A stretch of DNA of 64,000 nt from Subtercola boreus (GCF_003399645.1 NZ_NBXD01000019.1:62001-126000); one strand, 5' to 3'; shown: positions 19,329-28,770, numbered from the stretch's first letter. A program made the numbers and translations. Notes: generated by a model from the letters alone, not told the origin.

Positions 19329-22211
19329 CTACTCTCCGTGTGACGCGTTGTGGTTCGCGTGGCCGTTGCCGTTGTGGCCGGTGACCGGTGCCGTCGCGGG
19401 CATCGACTTCTGCACCTGCATCAGGAACTCGACGTTGCTGGTCGTGTCCTTCAGCCGGCCGAGCACGATCTCGAGCGCCTGCTGCTGATCGAGGCCGGCG
19501 AGGGCACGACGCAGCTTCCAGGTGATCTTCGTCTCATCGACGCCCATCAGCAGCTCTTCGCGACGGGTTCCGGAGGCGTTCACGTCGACCGCGGGGAAGA
19601 TGCGCTTGTCTGCCAGCTGGCGTGACAGGCGGAGCTCCATGTTGCCGGTGCCCTTGAACTCCTCGAAGATCACTTCATCCATCTTCGAGCCGGTCTCCAC
19701 GAGCGCACTGGCGAGGATGGTGAGAGACCCACCGTTCTCGATGTTGCGCGCTGCTCCGAAGAACCGCTTCGGCGGGTAGAGCGCCGCGGCGTCGACACCG
19801 CCGCTCAGGATGCGCCCGCTCGGCGGGGCGGCGAGGTTGTACGCGCGGCCGAGTCGCGTGATCGAGTCGAGCAGCACGACCACGTCGTGGCCCAGCTCGA
19901 CGAGTCGCTTGGCGCGCTCGATGGCGAGTTCGGCCACCGTGGTGTGGTCTTCGGCGGGGCGGTCGAACGTGGAGGCGATGACCTCTCCCTTGACCGTGCG
20001 CTGCATGTCGGTGACCTCTTCGGGCCGCTCGTCGACCAGGACGACCATGAGGTGCACCTCAGGGTTGTTCGTCGAGATCGCGTTGGCGATCTGCTGCATG
20101 ACGATCGTCTTGCCGGCCTTCGGAGGGGCGACGATGAGACCTCGCTGGCCCTTGCCGATGGGGGCGACCAGGTCGATGATGCGCTGGGTCAGCTTGCCGG
20201 GCTCGGTCTCGAGGCGCAGGCGCTCCTGCGGGTAGAGGGGGGTCAGCTTGCTGAATTCGACGCGGTTCGCCGCCTCGTCGACGGGCAGGCCGTTGATCGA
20301 CTCGACCTTCACGATGGCGTTGTACTTCTGGCGACCGTTGCTGTCGCCCTCCCGCGGCTGGCGGATGGAGCCGACGACGGCGTCACCCTTCCGCAGGTTG
20401 TACTTCTTGACCTGGCCGAGCGAGACATACACGTCGCTGTTGCCCGGCAGGTAGCCGCTCGTTCGAACGAAGGCGTAGTTGTCGAGGATGTCGAGGATGC
20501 CGGCCACCGGAATGAGCACGTCGTCTTCGCTGATCTCGGGCTCGAACTCGTCGCCGCCGTTCTGGCCGCGGCGCTTGCGGTCGCGGTAGCGGTTGCGCGC
20601 GCTGCGGTCATTGCGGTCGTTCGGGTTCTGGCGGTCGCCGCCGTTGCCGTTCAACTCGTCGAGCTGCTGCTCGTCGAAGCTGTCGGCCTGCTCGCTGCGT
20701 TCACTGCGCTCGGAGTTGCTGCGGTCGTTGCGGGGGCTCCGCTGCGACTGGTTGCTGCCGCGCTGGTTGTTCAGGCGGTCGCTGTTGGTGCGGTCGGCGC
20801 TGCTGCGGTCGTTCTGGGTGCGGTCGTTCTGGCTGCGGTCGTTCTGGCTGCGATCGTCGCCCTGGCCGAGGTTCTGCTGGCTGCGGTCCTGCTGGTTGCG
20901 GTCCTGCTGGTTGCGGTCGGCGTTGCGGTCGCGGCGGTTGCGGCCCCGGCCCTGGCGCGTCTCGCCCTGGTCGCGGTCGCCCTGGTCGCGGTCGTTCTGG
21001 TCGCGGTCGTTCTGGTCGGCATCCTGGGTGCGGTCGGCGTCGTTCTGGTCGCCGTCGTCGGATGAGGCGCTCTCGCCGCCCACGATGGGCAGGTTCGGAA
21101 GGATCGAGTCGGTGCGCGAGCGGTCGACGGCCGGAGCCTCTCCCCCGTTCGCGGCAGCGTCGCGGGCCGCCTGGGCGGCGCGCTGGGCACGGGTGAGTCG
21201 TGGCGTGCGCACCTGCCGCTCGGAGCGGGTGCCCTCGGTACCGTTCTGGCCGGCACCGTTCTGCCCGGCACCGTTCTCGGCGACGAAGTTGTCGATCGCG
21301 GAGTCGATGATCGCGGAGGGATCGATCTGGGGGGCGCCGGTCTGGGGGGCGCCGGTCTGGAGGGCGCCGGTCTGGGGGGCGCCGGTCTGGGCGTCCTCGC
21401 CCAATGAATCGGCGGGGGCGTCCTGCTCGGACCGCTCCTGCTGGGCGCGGGCTCCGGATGCACGGCGGTTGCCACGGCCGCGGCGAGCTTCAGCGGCCTG
21501 GGCCTGGTCGGCGACCGGTACCAGTGGGGTGTGTTCCTCGGCTCCGGCGTTCACGTGCCCGACAGCGGACACCCGGCCGGTCGCGGTCTCGGGTGCGACC
21601 GCTGCCTGGTCGGCCTCAGCATCGGCGGGTGCGGCCTGGGCGGTGGCGGCGACCGGGGCAGCGGGGGCGCTGGTCGGGTCGGCGGAGGTGACGCGGCGCG
21701 ACGCACGGCGGCGCGGGCTGGTCTGGGGCCCGTCGGCGACAGGAGCCGGGGAGGCAGCGGCGGGCGCTTCGGTGACTGCGGCATCAGCGGCCGATGCGTC
21801 AGCAGCGGGCGCCTCGGAGGTGAAGGTGGCGGCAGCCGGAGCCTCACTGGCGGCGGGAGCTTCCGCAGCCGGCGCTTCAGAGGTGAAGGTGGCAACGGTG
21901 GGTGCCTCAACGGCAACCGGCCGAGCGGTGGCAGGAGCCTCGGTGGCGGCATCCGGGGCCTCCGCGGCATCCGGCGCGGGAGCAGCATCGACATGCGGCG
22001 CGGCGTCGGCAGGAGTAGCGGGCGCGGCATCGCCGGCCGGTGCCTCGCTCGGCTGCGCTGCCGAGATGGCGAGCACGAGTTCGCCCTTGCGGAGCTTCGA
22101 TGCCCCGGGGATGTTGAGGGCCGCCGCGAGCGTCTGCAGCTCGGAGACGCGGAGGGCGGCCAGGTCGGCACGTGATTCCACGCGGGGAACCGGGAGGTTG
22201 GAGTCAGTCAC
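19329..22211 (-). CDS. rho: Transcription termination factor Rho with a very large disordered N-terminal insert
   Basis: Rho is a ring helicase that ends transcription. The first 50 or so residues form the Rho N-terminal domain ([33 protein letters not shown]). The RNA-binding cold-shock fold starts near residue 560 ([24 protein letters not shown]), and the ATPase core has [27 protein letters not shown] and the Q/R-loop region. Between them lie about 500 low-complexity residues: an Ala/Pro/Glu-rich half, then an Arg/Asn/Asp/Gln-rich half. The total is 960 residues, against 419 in E. coli and about 600 in M. tuberculosis. I chose the GTG at 22211, with AAGGAAA upstream; a GTG at 22235 is possible. 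Confidence 0.95.
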   Translation of the reverse strand: MTDSNLPVPRVESRADLAALRVSELQTLAAALNIPGASKLRKGELVLAISAAQPSEAPAGDAAPATPADAAPHVDAAPAPDAAEAPDAATEAPATARPVAVEAPTVATFTSEAPAAEAPAASEAPAAATFTSEAPAADASAADAAVTEAPAAASPAPVADGPQTSPRRRASRRVTSADPTSAPAAPVAATAQAAPADAEADQAAVAPETATGRVSAVGHVNAGAEEHTPLVPVADQAQAAEARRGRGNRRASGARAQQERSEQDAPADSLGEDAQTGAPQTGALQTGAPQTGAPQIDPSAIIDSAIDNFVAENGAGQNGAGQNGTEGTRSERQVRTPRLTRAQRAAQAARDAAANGGEAPAVDRSRTDSILPNLPIVGGESASSDDGDQNDADRTQDADQNDRDQNDRDQGDRDQGETRQGRGRNRRDRNADRNQQDRNQQDRSQQNLGQGDDRSQNDRSQNDRTQNDRSSADRTNSDRLNNQRGSNQSQRSPRNDRSNSERSERSEQADSFDEQQLDELNGNGGDRQNPNDRNDRSARNRYRDRKRRGQNGGDEFEPEISEDDVLIPVAGILDILDNYAFVRTSGYLPGNSDVYVSLGQVKKYNLRKGDAVVGSIRQPREGDSNGRQKYNAIVKVESINGLPVDEAANRVEFSKLTPLYPQERLRLETEPGKLTQRIIDLVAPIGKGQRGLIVAPPKAGKTIVMQQIANAISTNNPEVHLMVVLVDERPEEVTDMQRTVKGEVIASTFDRPAEDHTTVAELAIERAKRLVELGHDVVVLLDSITRLGRAYNLAAPPSGRILSGGVDAAALYPPKRFFGAARNIENGGSLTILASALVETGSKMDEVIFEEFKGTGNMELRLSRQLADKRIFPAVDVNASGTRREELLMGVDETKITWKLRRALAGLDQQQALEIVLGRLKDTTSNVEFLMQVQKSMPATAPVTGHNGNGHANHNASHGE
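20585..21060 (-). repeat. Imperfect 12-15 bp repeats encoding the Asn/Asp/Arg/Gln tract of Rho
   Basis: The stretch consists of degenerate tandem units based on GTTCTGGTCGCGGTC (plus-strand reading), translated on the minus strand as DRDQN, DRNQQ and SQNDR-like words. It lies entirely in frame within rho, and its third-position GC remains high. Confidence 0.7.
21327..21386 (-). repeat. Four tandem 15-bp units encoding QTGAP in Rho
   Basis: Four copies of CTGGGGGGCGCCGGT (plus-strand reading), the third with one substitution, encode [10 protein letters not shown] repeats. Copy number is a multiple of three bases, so expansion or contraction would keep the frame. Confidence 0.75.
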
Positions 22212-22347
22212 TGAGGATTTCCTTCCTCTGCCCACTCAGAACGGTGGCAGAAGAGCTGAAAGCAGGTGGATGCCGTGAAAAAGACGGCTCTACACATGCC
22301 AGCGGTAATGTGGAGGATGTGCGACCGGGTGCGAGACGCGAGTAAAA
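22212..22347 (-). other. Leader between thrB and rho
   Basis: This 136-nt gap holds no gene. A small dyad GCCGT/ACGGC (22272-22288) with an A/T-rich loop could be a weak terminator of thrB or part of the rho leader. rho often regulates itself in its leader, but no specific element is identifiable here. Confidence 0.3.
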
Positions 22348-23376
22348 CTAGGCGGCTTCGACCGGGTGCGCTATCACTGTAGCACCTTTGAAGTCGACCG
22401 CCAGTACTCGGGAATCCCAGGGTGTCGTCGATGCCTGGGCCACCAGTTCGACAGCCGCGAGCCGCTGTGAGGGGTCGCTGCAGAGCACCAGGATGCTCGG
22501 CCCTGCACCCGAGACGACGGCCGGAAAGCCCTCCGCACGAAGCAGCCGGATGAGCCTGTCGGTCTCGGGCATCGCCGCAGCGCGGTAGCTCTGGTGCAGC
22601 TTGTCCTCGGTCGCTGCGAACAGCAGTTCGGGGCTCTGGATGAGCGCCGCGATCAGCAGCGTCGAGCGCGAGACGTTGAAGATGGCATCTTCGTGTGGCA
22701 CGGTGGCCGGCTGCAGGCTCCGGGCGAGCGCCGTCGACATGGTGGCCTGCGGCACCAGCACCAGCGGAGACACCCCGCGGTGCACGATCAGCTTTTTGAA
22801 CTGCGGGCCTTCCGGCGTGACCCAGGCGATGGTGAGCCCACCGAAGAGTGCGGGCGCGACGTTGTCGGGATGCCCCTCCAGCTCGGTCGCGCGGGCGAGC
22901 AGCCCGAGCGCATCGATCTCGACCACGCCTTCGAGGAGCCCCTTTGCGGCCATGATGCCGCTCACGATGGCGGCCCCGGATGATCCGAGACCGCGCCCGT
23001 GCGGAATCGAGTTGCGGGCGATGAGGTCGAGGCCCGGCATCGGCTGGCCGTACGCGGCGAAGGTGTGGGCGATCGACTGCACCACGAGGTTGGTCGCGTC
23101 GGTGGGCACCTCACCGGCGCCGACACCCCGGACATCCACCGTGGCGCCGGGCTCCGCGCGCACCGTGACCGTCAGCTCGTCGTAGAGCGAGAGGGAGAGC
23201 CCGAGCGTGTCGAACCCCGGGCCGAGATTGGCCGAGGTGGCGGGCACACGAACCGAGACGCTGGTGCCGACAGCGAGCGGCACCGCGCCCGGCACGGCCT
23301 GCCCAGGCGCGGGCTGCGGCGGCACGGCCTTCCCGGGCACGGCCTGCGGGGTCACGGCCGCGGCCGGATCGCTCAT
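22348..23376 (-). CDS. thrB: Homoserine kinase with a Pro/Ala-rich N-terminal extension
   Basis: This GHMP-family kinase phosphorylates homoserine for threonine synthesis. The GHMP start motif is VRVPATSANLGPGFDTLG, the ATP loop is IPHGRGLGSSGAAIVSG, and the C-terminal motif is VVSGAGPSILVLC. Before it lies a roughly 37-residue low-complexity leader with AVPGKAVPPQPAPGQAVPG repeats, which the family does not need. The ATG at 23376 overlaps the thrC stop (ATGA). An internal start downstream of the leader cannot be excluded. The total is 342 residues. Confidence 0.93.
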   Translation of the reverse strand: MSDPAAAVTPQAVPGKAVPPQPAPGQAVPGAVPLAVGTSVSVRVPATSANLGPGFDTLGLSLSLYDELTVTVRAEPGATVDVRGVGAGEVPTDATNLVVQSIAHTFAAYGQPMPGLDLIARNSIPHGRGLGSSGAAIVSGIMAAKGLLEGVVEIDALGLLARATELEGHPDNVAPALFGGLTIAWVTPEGPQFKKLIVHRGVSPLVLVPQATMSTALARSLQPATVPHEDAIFNVSRSTLLIAALIQSPELLFAATEDKLHQSYRAAAMPETDRLIRLLRAEGFPAVVSGAGPSILVLCSDPSQRLAAVELVAQASTTPWDSRVLAVDFKGATVIAHPVEAA

Positions 23377-24479
23377 GCGGTCGCCTTGCTGAGACCCAGG
23401 ACTCCCGCGATCTCGGGAACGTCGACGGGAACGATCGTGGGCGTGATGTCGCTGCCATCGGCTGCGCGGAGCGCCCACTGCGGGTCTTTCAGGCCGTGGC
23501 CCGTCACGGTGAGAACGACGGTGGCGCCCGCGGGGATCTCCCCGGCCTCTGCGCGCTCGAGCAGCCCGGCGACACTGATCGCCGACGCCGGCTCGACGAA
23601 GATGCCGACCTCGGCCGAGAGGATGCGGTGCGCCTCGAGGATGAGTTTGTCGCTGATCGCGCCGAAGTAGCCGTCGCTCGTCTCGCGGGCCTGGGTGGCG
23701 AACGCCCACGACGCCGGGTTGCCGATGCGGATTGCGCTGGCGATGGTGTCGGGGTTCTTCACGACGTGGCCGAGCACGATCGGTGCGCTGCCGGCGGCCT
23801 GGAAGCCGAACATGCGGGGCAGCTTCGTGGTGGCGCCACGCTCGAGCTCTTCGCTGTAGCCGCGGAAGTAGGCGGTGTAGTTGCCCGCGTTGCCGACCGG
23901 CACGATGTGGAAGTCGGGCGCATCCTGAAGCACCTCGACGACCTCGAACGCGGCCGTCTTCTGGCCTTCGATGCGGTCGGGGTTCACAGAATTCACGAGG
24001 TGAACCGGGTAGTTCGCTGCGAGCTCGCGGGCGATGTCGAGGCAGTCGTCGAAATTGCCCTGCACCTGCAGCAGTTCGGCGTCATGGGCGATGGCCTGGC
24101 TGAGCTTGCCCATGGCGATCTTGCCCTCGGGAACGAGCACGGCCGCGGTAATACCGGCGTGGGTCGCGTAGGCCGCGGCCGAGGCCGAGGTGTTGCCGGT
24201 CGAGGCGCAGATGACGGCCTTGGCGCCGTGCTCGACGGCCTTCGAGATGGCCATCGTCATGCCGCGGTCCTTGAACGAGCCCGTCGGGTTCATGCCCTCG
24301 AACTTGACCCAGACCTTCGCTCCCGTGCGAGCAGACAGCGCGGGGGCGGGAATCAGCGGAGTGCCACCCTCACCGAGCGTGATGACCGGTGTGGCCTCGG
24401 TGATGTTCAGACGGTCGGCATACTCGTGCAGCACACCTCTCCACTGCCGCGACGGGATGCGGGGACTGTTCGGGGACAC
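23373..24479 (-). CDS. thrC: Threonine synthase
   Basis: This is a PLP enzyme that converts O-phosphohomoserine to threonine. It has 368 residues, the short actinobacterial form. The PLP lysine is K70 in NPTGSFKDRGMTMA. The phosphate-binding loop region is VPVGNAGNYTAY. The start is GTG 24479, sharing one base with the hom stop (TAGTG). It lies between hom and thrB, and all three are translationally coupled. Confidence 0.95.
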   Translation of the reverse strand: MSPNSPRIPSRQWRGVLHEYADRLNITEATPVITLGEGGTPLIPAPALSARTGAKVWVKFEGMNPTGSFKDRGMTMAISKAVEHGAKAVICASTGNTSASAAAYATHAGITAAVLVPEGKIAMGKLSQAIAHDAELLQVQGNFDDCLDIARELAANYPVHLVNSVNPDRIEGQKTAAFEVVEVLQDAPDFHIVPVGNAGNYTAYFRGYSEELERGATTKLPRMFGFQAAGSAPIVLGHVVKNPDTIASAIRIGNPASWAFATQARETSDGYFGAISDKLILEAHRILSAEVGIFVEPASAISVAGLLERAEAGEIPAGATVVLTVTGHGLKDPQWALRAADGSDITPTIVPVDVPEIAGVLGLSKATA

Positions 24480-25852
24480 TAGGCTCCTTCAACTCTCATG
24501 ACGCTTGTCACGCTCGAAACGGCTGGATTCGCGGCGAGCGAACCGACGGTCGCCGCCAGGGATTTCTCGCTCGCCCGGTGCGTGACAATGACTAGGGTAG
24601 CGGTGATGTGATCGGCGCCCGTCGCGCCGTGCCCGGCTGCGCCGAATGCGGTGGGCTGCACGGTCTCGGGCCGGGCGGCCGGGGCGGCGGACTGCTCGAG
24701 CGTCTCGACCGACACACCGTGGTCGCTGAAGATGCCGGCGATCGTCGCAAGCACGCCGGTGGCGTCAACCACCTCGAGGGTGATCTGGTAACGGGTCTGC
24801 ACCTTGCCGATGTCGAGCACGGGCAGGTGCGCGGTCAGTGATTCGGCGACACCCGGGCCTCCCGCGACGTGCCGGCGCGCGGCCGAGACGAGATCGCCGA
24901 GAACAGCGGATGCTGTCTCCAGGCCGCCCGCACCGGCTCCGTAGAACATCAGGTCACCGGCCGCCTCGGCCTCGACGAACACCGCGTTCTTCGCGCCGTG
25001 CACCGCGGCGAGCGGGTGCAGCCTCGACACCAGCGCCGGATGCACGCGAGCCGCGATACCCTCTTCACCCGTCACGGGGTCGACGACCCGCTCGCAGATC
25101 GCCAGCAGCTTGACGACGTAGCCCGACCGGCGCGCGCGCTCGACCTGCGCGGCCGTCACACCCGTGATGCCCTCGCGGGAGACGGCCTCGACCGGAACGG
25201 CGGAGTGGAACGCCAGGCGGGCGAGGATGGCGGCCTTCTGGGCGGCATCGAACCCCTCGATGTCGGCGGTCGGGTCGGCCTCGGCGTAGCCCAGCGCGGT
25301 CGCCGTGGCGAGGGCGTCTTCGAGGGTGTCGCCGTCGACATCCATGCGGTCGAGGATGAAGTTCGTCGTTCCGTTCACGATGCCGAGGATGCGCTGCACC
25401 CGGTCGCCCGCGAGGCTGTCACGGAGCGGCCGGATGATCGGGATCGCCCCGCCCGCCGCGGCCTCGTAGAACAGCTGCGCTCCGACCTGCTCGGCGGCCT
25501 CGAAGAGTTCGGTGCCGTGCAGCGCCAACAGGGCCTTGTTGCCCGTCACCACGTCGGCGCCCGAGTTCAGCGACTTCAGGATGTAGCTGCGCGCGGGCTC
25601 GATGCCGCCCATCAGTTCGATCACGATGTCGGCCGAAAGGATGAGCGACTCGGCGTCGGTGGTGAAGAGTTCTTTCGGCAGTGTCACATCGCGTTCGGCC
25701 TCCACGTCGCGCACAGCGATCCCCACGAGCTCGAGGCCGGCACCGACCCGCGACGCGAGCTCGTCGCCGTGCTCGAGCAGCAGGGCGGCGACCCGGGAGC
25801 CGACGCTGCCGGCCCCGAGGAGGGCGATCTTGAGGTTGCGGTATTCGATCAT
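24479..25852 (-). CDS. hom: Homoserine dehydrogenase with regulatory ACT domain
   Basis: The enzyme reduces aspartate semialdehyde to homoserine. The N-terminal dinucleotide fold has ALLGAGSVGSRVA, the substrate region contains TGNKALLALHG and FYEAAAGGAIPIIRPLRDSLAGD with GIVNGTTNFIL, and a C-terminal ACT domain (ITLEVVDATGVLATIAGIFSDHGVSVETLEQ) suggests threonine feedback. An Ala/Gly-rich insert of about 25 residues interrupts the ACT domain. The ATG overlaps the lysA stop (ATGA). The length is 457 residues. Confidence 0.95.
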   Translation of the reverse strand: MIEYRNLKIALLGAGSVGSRVAALLLEHGDELASRVGAGLELVGIAVRDVEAERDVTLPKELFTTDAESLILSADIVIELMGGIEPARSYILKSLNSGADVVTGNKALLALHGTELFEAAEQVGAQLFYEAAAGGAIPIIRPLRDSLAGDRVQRILGIVNGTTNFILDRMDVDGDTLEDALATATALGYAEADPTADIEGFDAAQKAAILARLAFHSAVPVEAVSREGITGVTAAQVERARRSGYVVKLLAICERVVDPVTGEEGIAARVHPALVSRLHPLAAVHGAKNAVFVEAEAAGDLMFYGAGAGGLETASAVLGDLVSAARRHVAGGPGVAESLTAHLPVLDIGKVQTRYQITLEVVDATGVLATIAGIFSDHGVSVETLEQSAAPAARPETVQPTAFGAAGHGATGADHITATLVIVTHRASEKSLAATVGSLAANPAVSSVTSVMRVEGA

Positions 25853-27390
25853 GAGGCTCTCTGTGCTGCTGCTTGTGCTGGTGCGGGTTCGGCGTGCGCC
25901 GGGGCAGTGCTGGCCTTGCGGGTCGCCGAACCGATGCCCGGGTCGCGCGCCAGAAGGTCGTCGATACTCTCGCCGCGCATGATGAGCCGCGCCGCGCCGC
26001 CCTTGACCGCGACGATCGGTGGGCGGCCGAGGTAGTTGTAGTTGCTCGACAGCGACCAGCAGTAGGCGCCGGTGGCCGCGACGGCGAGCGTGTCGCCGGG
26101 CTCGACGTCACCGGGAAGGTAGTCCGCGTGAACGACGATGTCGCCGCTCTCGCAATGCTTGCCGGCAACACGCACGAGAGCCGGCTGGGCGGCCGAGACG
26201 CGGTTCGCCATGCGCACGGTGTAGTCGGCCCCGTACAGTGCGGGGCGGGCGTTGTCGCTCATTCCGCCGTCGACGCTGACGTAGGTGCGCACGGCGGTGG
26301 CGGGCTCAGGATGCCCGGCAGCGGCGTGCGCGGAGGGGTCGGTCGAATCATCCGGAGCCGTCTCGAACGCGGCCGGCAGGGCCACCGTGACCCTCTTGAC
26401 CGTGCCGACCGCGTAGAGCGTCACCGTCGACGGGCCGATGATGACCCGCCCGGGCTCGAACGCGAGACGCGGCACCGCGATGCCGAGCCGCGCGCACTCG
26501 CTCGCCACGATGTCGGCGATCTGGCGGGCCAGCACGTCGACCGGCGTGGGGTCGTCGGCCGCGGTGTAGGCGATGCCGAAGCCGCCGCCGAGGTTCAGCT
26601 CGGGGATCGCTCCGCCGGCCAGGAGCTCGTGGTGCAGGCCCAGGAGACGCGCGGCGGACTCTTCGAAGCCGTCGGCGCCGAAGATCTGCGACCCGATGTG
26701 GCCGTGCAACCCGAGGAAGCGCAGCGACGAATGCGACCGGATGCTCGCCACGACACCGGGCGCCTCGGTGAGGCTGATCCCGAACTTCTGGTCTTCGTGT
26801 GCGGTGGCGAGAAAGTCGTGCGTGTGGGCGTGCACGCCGCTGTTCACGCGGAGTCGTACCGCCTGCACCCGGCCGTGCCGCTCGGCGGCCGAGGCGATGC
26901 GCTCGACCTCGATCGGGCTGTCGACGACGATGGCCCCGATGCCGTGTTCGACCGCGGTGTCGATCTCGACGAGCGACTTGTTGTTGCCGTGGAACCCCAT
27001 GCGGGCGGGGGCGACACCGGCAGCGAGGGCGACGGCGAATTCACCGGCACTGCAGACATCGACGCTCAGGCCCTCGCCGGTCATCCATTCTGCGACGGCA
27101 GAACTGAGGAAGGCCTTCGCCGCGTAGTACACGGTGACCCCGGTGCCGATGCGGGCGCACTCGCGCTCGAAGGCCTCACGGAATCCGCGGGCGCGGGCGC
27201 GGGCGTCGGCCTCGTCGACCACGTACAGCGGCGTGCCGAACCGCTCGGTGAGAACGGATGCCGGCACGCCGGCGAACACGAGTTCGTCTGCGGCCGAGCG
27301 CCGGGCGTTGGCCGGCCAGACCGACGCGGCAAGGTCATTGGCGTCTGCGGGTGGGGCAAGCCACGACGGCGCGAGCGGGTTGGCAGTCAT
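25849..27390 (-). CDS. lysA: Diaminopimelate decarboxylase
   Basis: LysA decarboxylates meso-diaminopimelate to lysine. The PLP lysine is K92 in VYYAAKAFLS. Other signatures are HGNNKSLVEI, GLHGHIGSQIF, LNLGGGFGIAY, FEPGRVIIG and the active-site CESGD. A polar insert (ETAPDDSTDPSAHAAAGHPEP) precedes VSVDGGMSDN, and an Ala/Pro-rich tail ends the protein. I chose the ATG at 27390; the frame remains open upstream but that extension overlaps the divergent lipoprotein promoter. It is the first gene of lysA-hom-thrC-thrB, whose members all overlap. Confidence 0.95.
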   Translation of the reverse strand: MTANPLAPSWLAPPADANDLAASVWPANARRSAADELVFAGVPASVLTERFGTPLYVVDEADARARARGFREAFERECARIGTGVTVYYAAKAFLSSAVAEWMTGEGLSVDVCSAGEFAVALAAGVAPARMGFHGNNKSLVEIDTAVEHGIGAIVVDSPIEVERIASAAERHGRVQAVRLRVNSGVHAHTHDFLATAHEDQKFGISLTEAPGVVASIRSHSSLRFLGLHGHIGSQIFGADGFEESAARLLGLHHELLAGGAIPELNLGGGFGIAYTAADDPTPVDVLARQIADIVASECARLGIAVPRLAFEPGRVIIGPSTVTLYAVGTVKRVTVALPAAFETAPDDSTDPSAHAAAGHPEPATAVRTYVSVDGGMSDNARPALYGADYTVRMANRVSAAQPALVRVAGKHCESGDIVVHADYLPGDVEPGDTLAVAATGAYCWSLSSNYNYLGRPPIVAVKGGAARLIMRGESIDDLLARDPGIGSATRKASTAPAHAEPAPAQAAAQRAS

Positions 27391-27525
27391 CGAGGAACTT
27401 TCGAGCGGGTCGGTCAGAACGGCTGTGCCTGACTCGCAGGGCGACAACGAAGGGATGCTCCGAAATTCTATCGGAAGCGGACCGGAGATGACGGATGGCG
27501 TATCGCACGAAAGCGAGGTTTGCTC

Positions 27526-27531
27526 TAGACT
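27526..27531 (+). promoter_or_regulatory. -10 element of a leaderless promoter for the DUF4333 lipoprotein
   Basis: TAGACT ends 6 nt before the ATG at 27538. The 147-nt gap upstream must also hold the divergent lysA promoter, which I could not pinpoint. Confidence 0.5.
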
Positions 27532-27537
27532 GAGGGA

Positions 27538-27912
27538 ATGTCGACAAACTTCTCGCACTCCGGTCGCCCCCTGGGCGCACGGTCCCTCCTGGCGGCCGTG
27601 CTGGCGGCGATACTGCTAGGCGGCACCCTCGCCGGGTGCTCGTTCCAGATCGGTGGCCCGCCCACCATCTCAGCCGAGAAGTTCGCGTCGCAGGTCGCCG
27701 ACGCGGTCGTCGACCAACTGAAGGTTCCGAGGCCCATCGTCACCTGCGGCACCGCCGACATCGAGGTGGTCGAGGGCAAGGTGGTGCATTGCGATTTCAG
27801 CGCGACCGACGACCCCACGACGGTCTACGACTCGCAGACGACCATCAGCCAGGTGCAGGGCACCGACTTCCACATCGAGACGCAGATCGACGACACGCCG
27901 AAGGGCGGGTAG
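27538..27912 (+). CDS. DUF4333-type lipoprotein
   Basis: The protein has 124 residues. A signal peptide with a hydrophobic core (SLLAAVLAAILLGGTLAGC) ends in a lipobox, so the mature protein is anchored at Cys34 or so. The mature part has two cysteines (VTCGTAD and VVHCDFSA) probably forming a disulfide, and matches the small actinobacterial DUF4333 domain as I recall it. The function is unknown. It is divergent from lysA and convergent with the DUF2993-type gene. Confidence 0.7.
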   Translation: MSTNFSHSGRPLGARSLLAAVLAAILLGGTLAGCSFQIGGPPTISAEKFASQVADAVVDQLKVPRPIVTCGTADIEVVEGKVVHCDFSATDDPTTVYDSQTTISQVQGTDFHIETQIDDTPKGG

Positions 27913-27949
27913 AGGCCAGCCGTCGAGGCACCGGTCCCCGCCGCCGGCG

Positions 27950-28699
27950 CTAACCGCAGGTGCCGGTGGTCTTCAGGGCGTCGGCGGTGAGCAGAAGGTC
28001 GGTCGCGTCGGCGGTCACGACGACCTGGCCGGCGGTGGGGCTGATCGAGGTGAGCTGCACCCGCTCGGGCAGGTACTTGGCCACGCAGATCGAGATCGGG
28101 TCGGCGACCACGGCCTTGAGGGCTCCCCCGACGTCGATCGAGGCCGACCCCGCTGAGAGCTTCGCTCCGCTCGGGGCGAGCTGCACGTCCGGCCCGTTCG
28201 GTGTCGCCACAGCCGTCGCGTCGTACCCGAACGTCAGCCCGAGAATCTGGAACGAGCCCGAGTAGCCGATCGTTCCATCGCCGAGCACGATCTCGTCAGA
28301 CCCCGGAATGGTGACGAACGCATTCACCGCCGCCTGAGAGAGCGTCATCGTGACGGATGCCCGGGGTACCGGTTTCGACTGGTCGGTGGGCACATCGTGG
28401 GCGACCACGGTCGCAGCCACCGGCACACCCTTCACCTCGAAGTTCTGGGTCGTGACGGTGACCTCATCGAACGTGCCGGCGGCGTACTGCGCCAGGAACG
28501 AACCGCCGCCGATCTTCACCGACACGTCGCCGGTCACATCGGGCGGGAGGTTGTCGACGATCGCCGAGCGCACGCGGCCTTCGGCGAACGATCGCAGTCC
28601 GAATTCGGCCACGACGACCACCACCCCTATGAGTAGAGCAACCGCCGCGACGATCGCGACGACTTTCGTACGTGTGGAGACGCCGCGGCGGGGCGTCAT
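27950..28699 (-). CDS. DUF2993 (LmeA-like) lipid-binding envelope protein
   Basis: The protein has 249 residues. One N-terminal membrane anchor (VVAIVAAVALLIGVVVVVAEFGL) is followed by an extracytoplasmic domain resembling DUF2993/LmeA (RSFAEGRVRSAIVDNLPPDVTGDVSVKIGGGSFLAQYAAGTFDEVTV). LmeA in mycobacteria binds phosphoinositides and affects mannan length. The role here is inferred. The ATG at 28699 has AGG 5 nt upstream. A GTG at 28762, 8 nt after the argS stop, is an alternative adding 21 Pro-rich residues. It probably belongs to the argS transcript. Confidence 0.75.
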   Translation of the reverse strand: MTPRRGVSTRTKVVAIVAAVALLIGVVVVVAEFGLRSFAEGRVRSAIVDNLPPDVTGDVSVKIGGGSFLAQYAAGTFDEVTVTTQNFEVKGVPVAATVVAHDVPTDQSKPVPRASVTMTLSQAAVNAFVTIPGSDEIVLGDGTIGYSGSFQILGLTFGYDATAVATPNGPDVQLAPSGAKLSAGSASIDVGGALKAVVADPISICVAKYLPERVQLTSISPTAGQVVVTADATDLLLTADALKTTGTCG

Positions 28700-28770
28700 C
28701 TGACCTGCGACACCGCGGGCATGCGAACGGGGAGGCGGCGGCGAGTCGACGGACGGGGTCACGGCGGCCG

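Noticed and set aside
20593-22278. A 561-codon plus-strand frame opposite rho
   Set aside because: Repetitive Ser/Arg/Ala composition produced by the complement of low-complexity GC-rich codons; no domain and no start signal.
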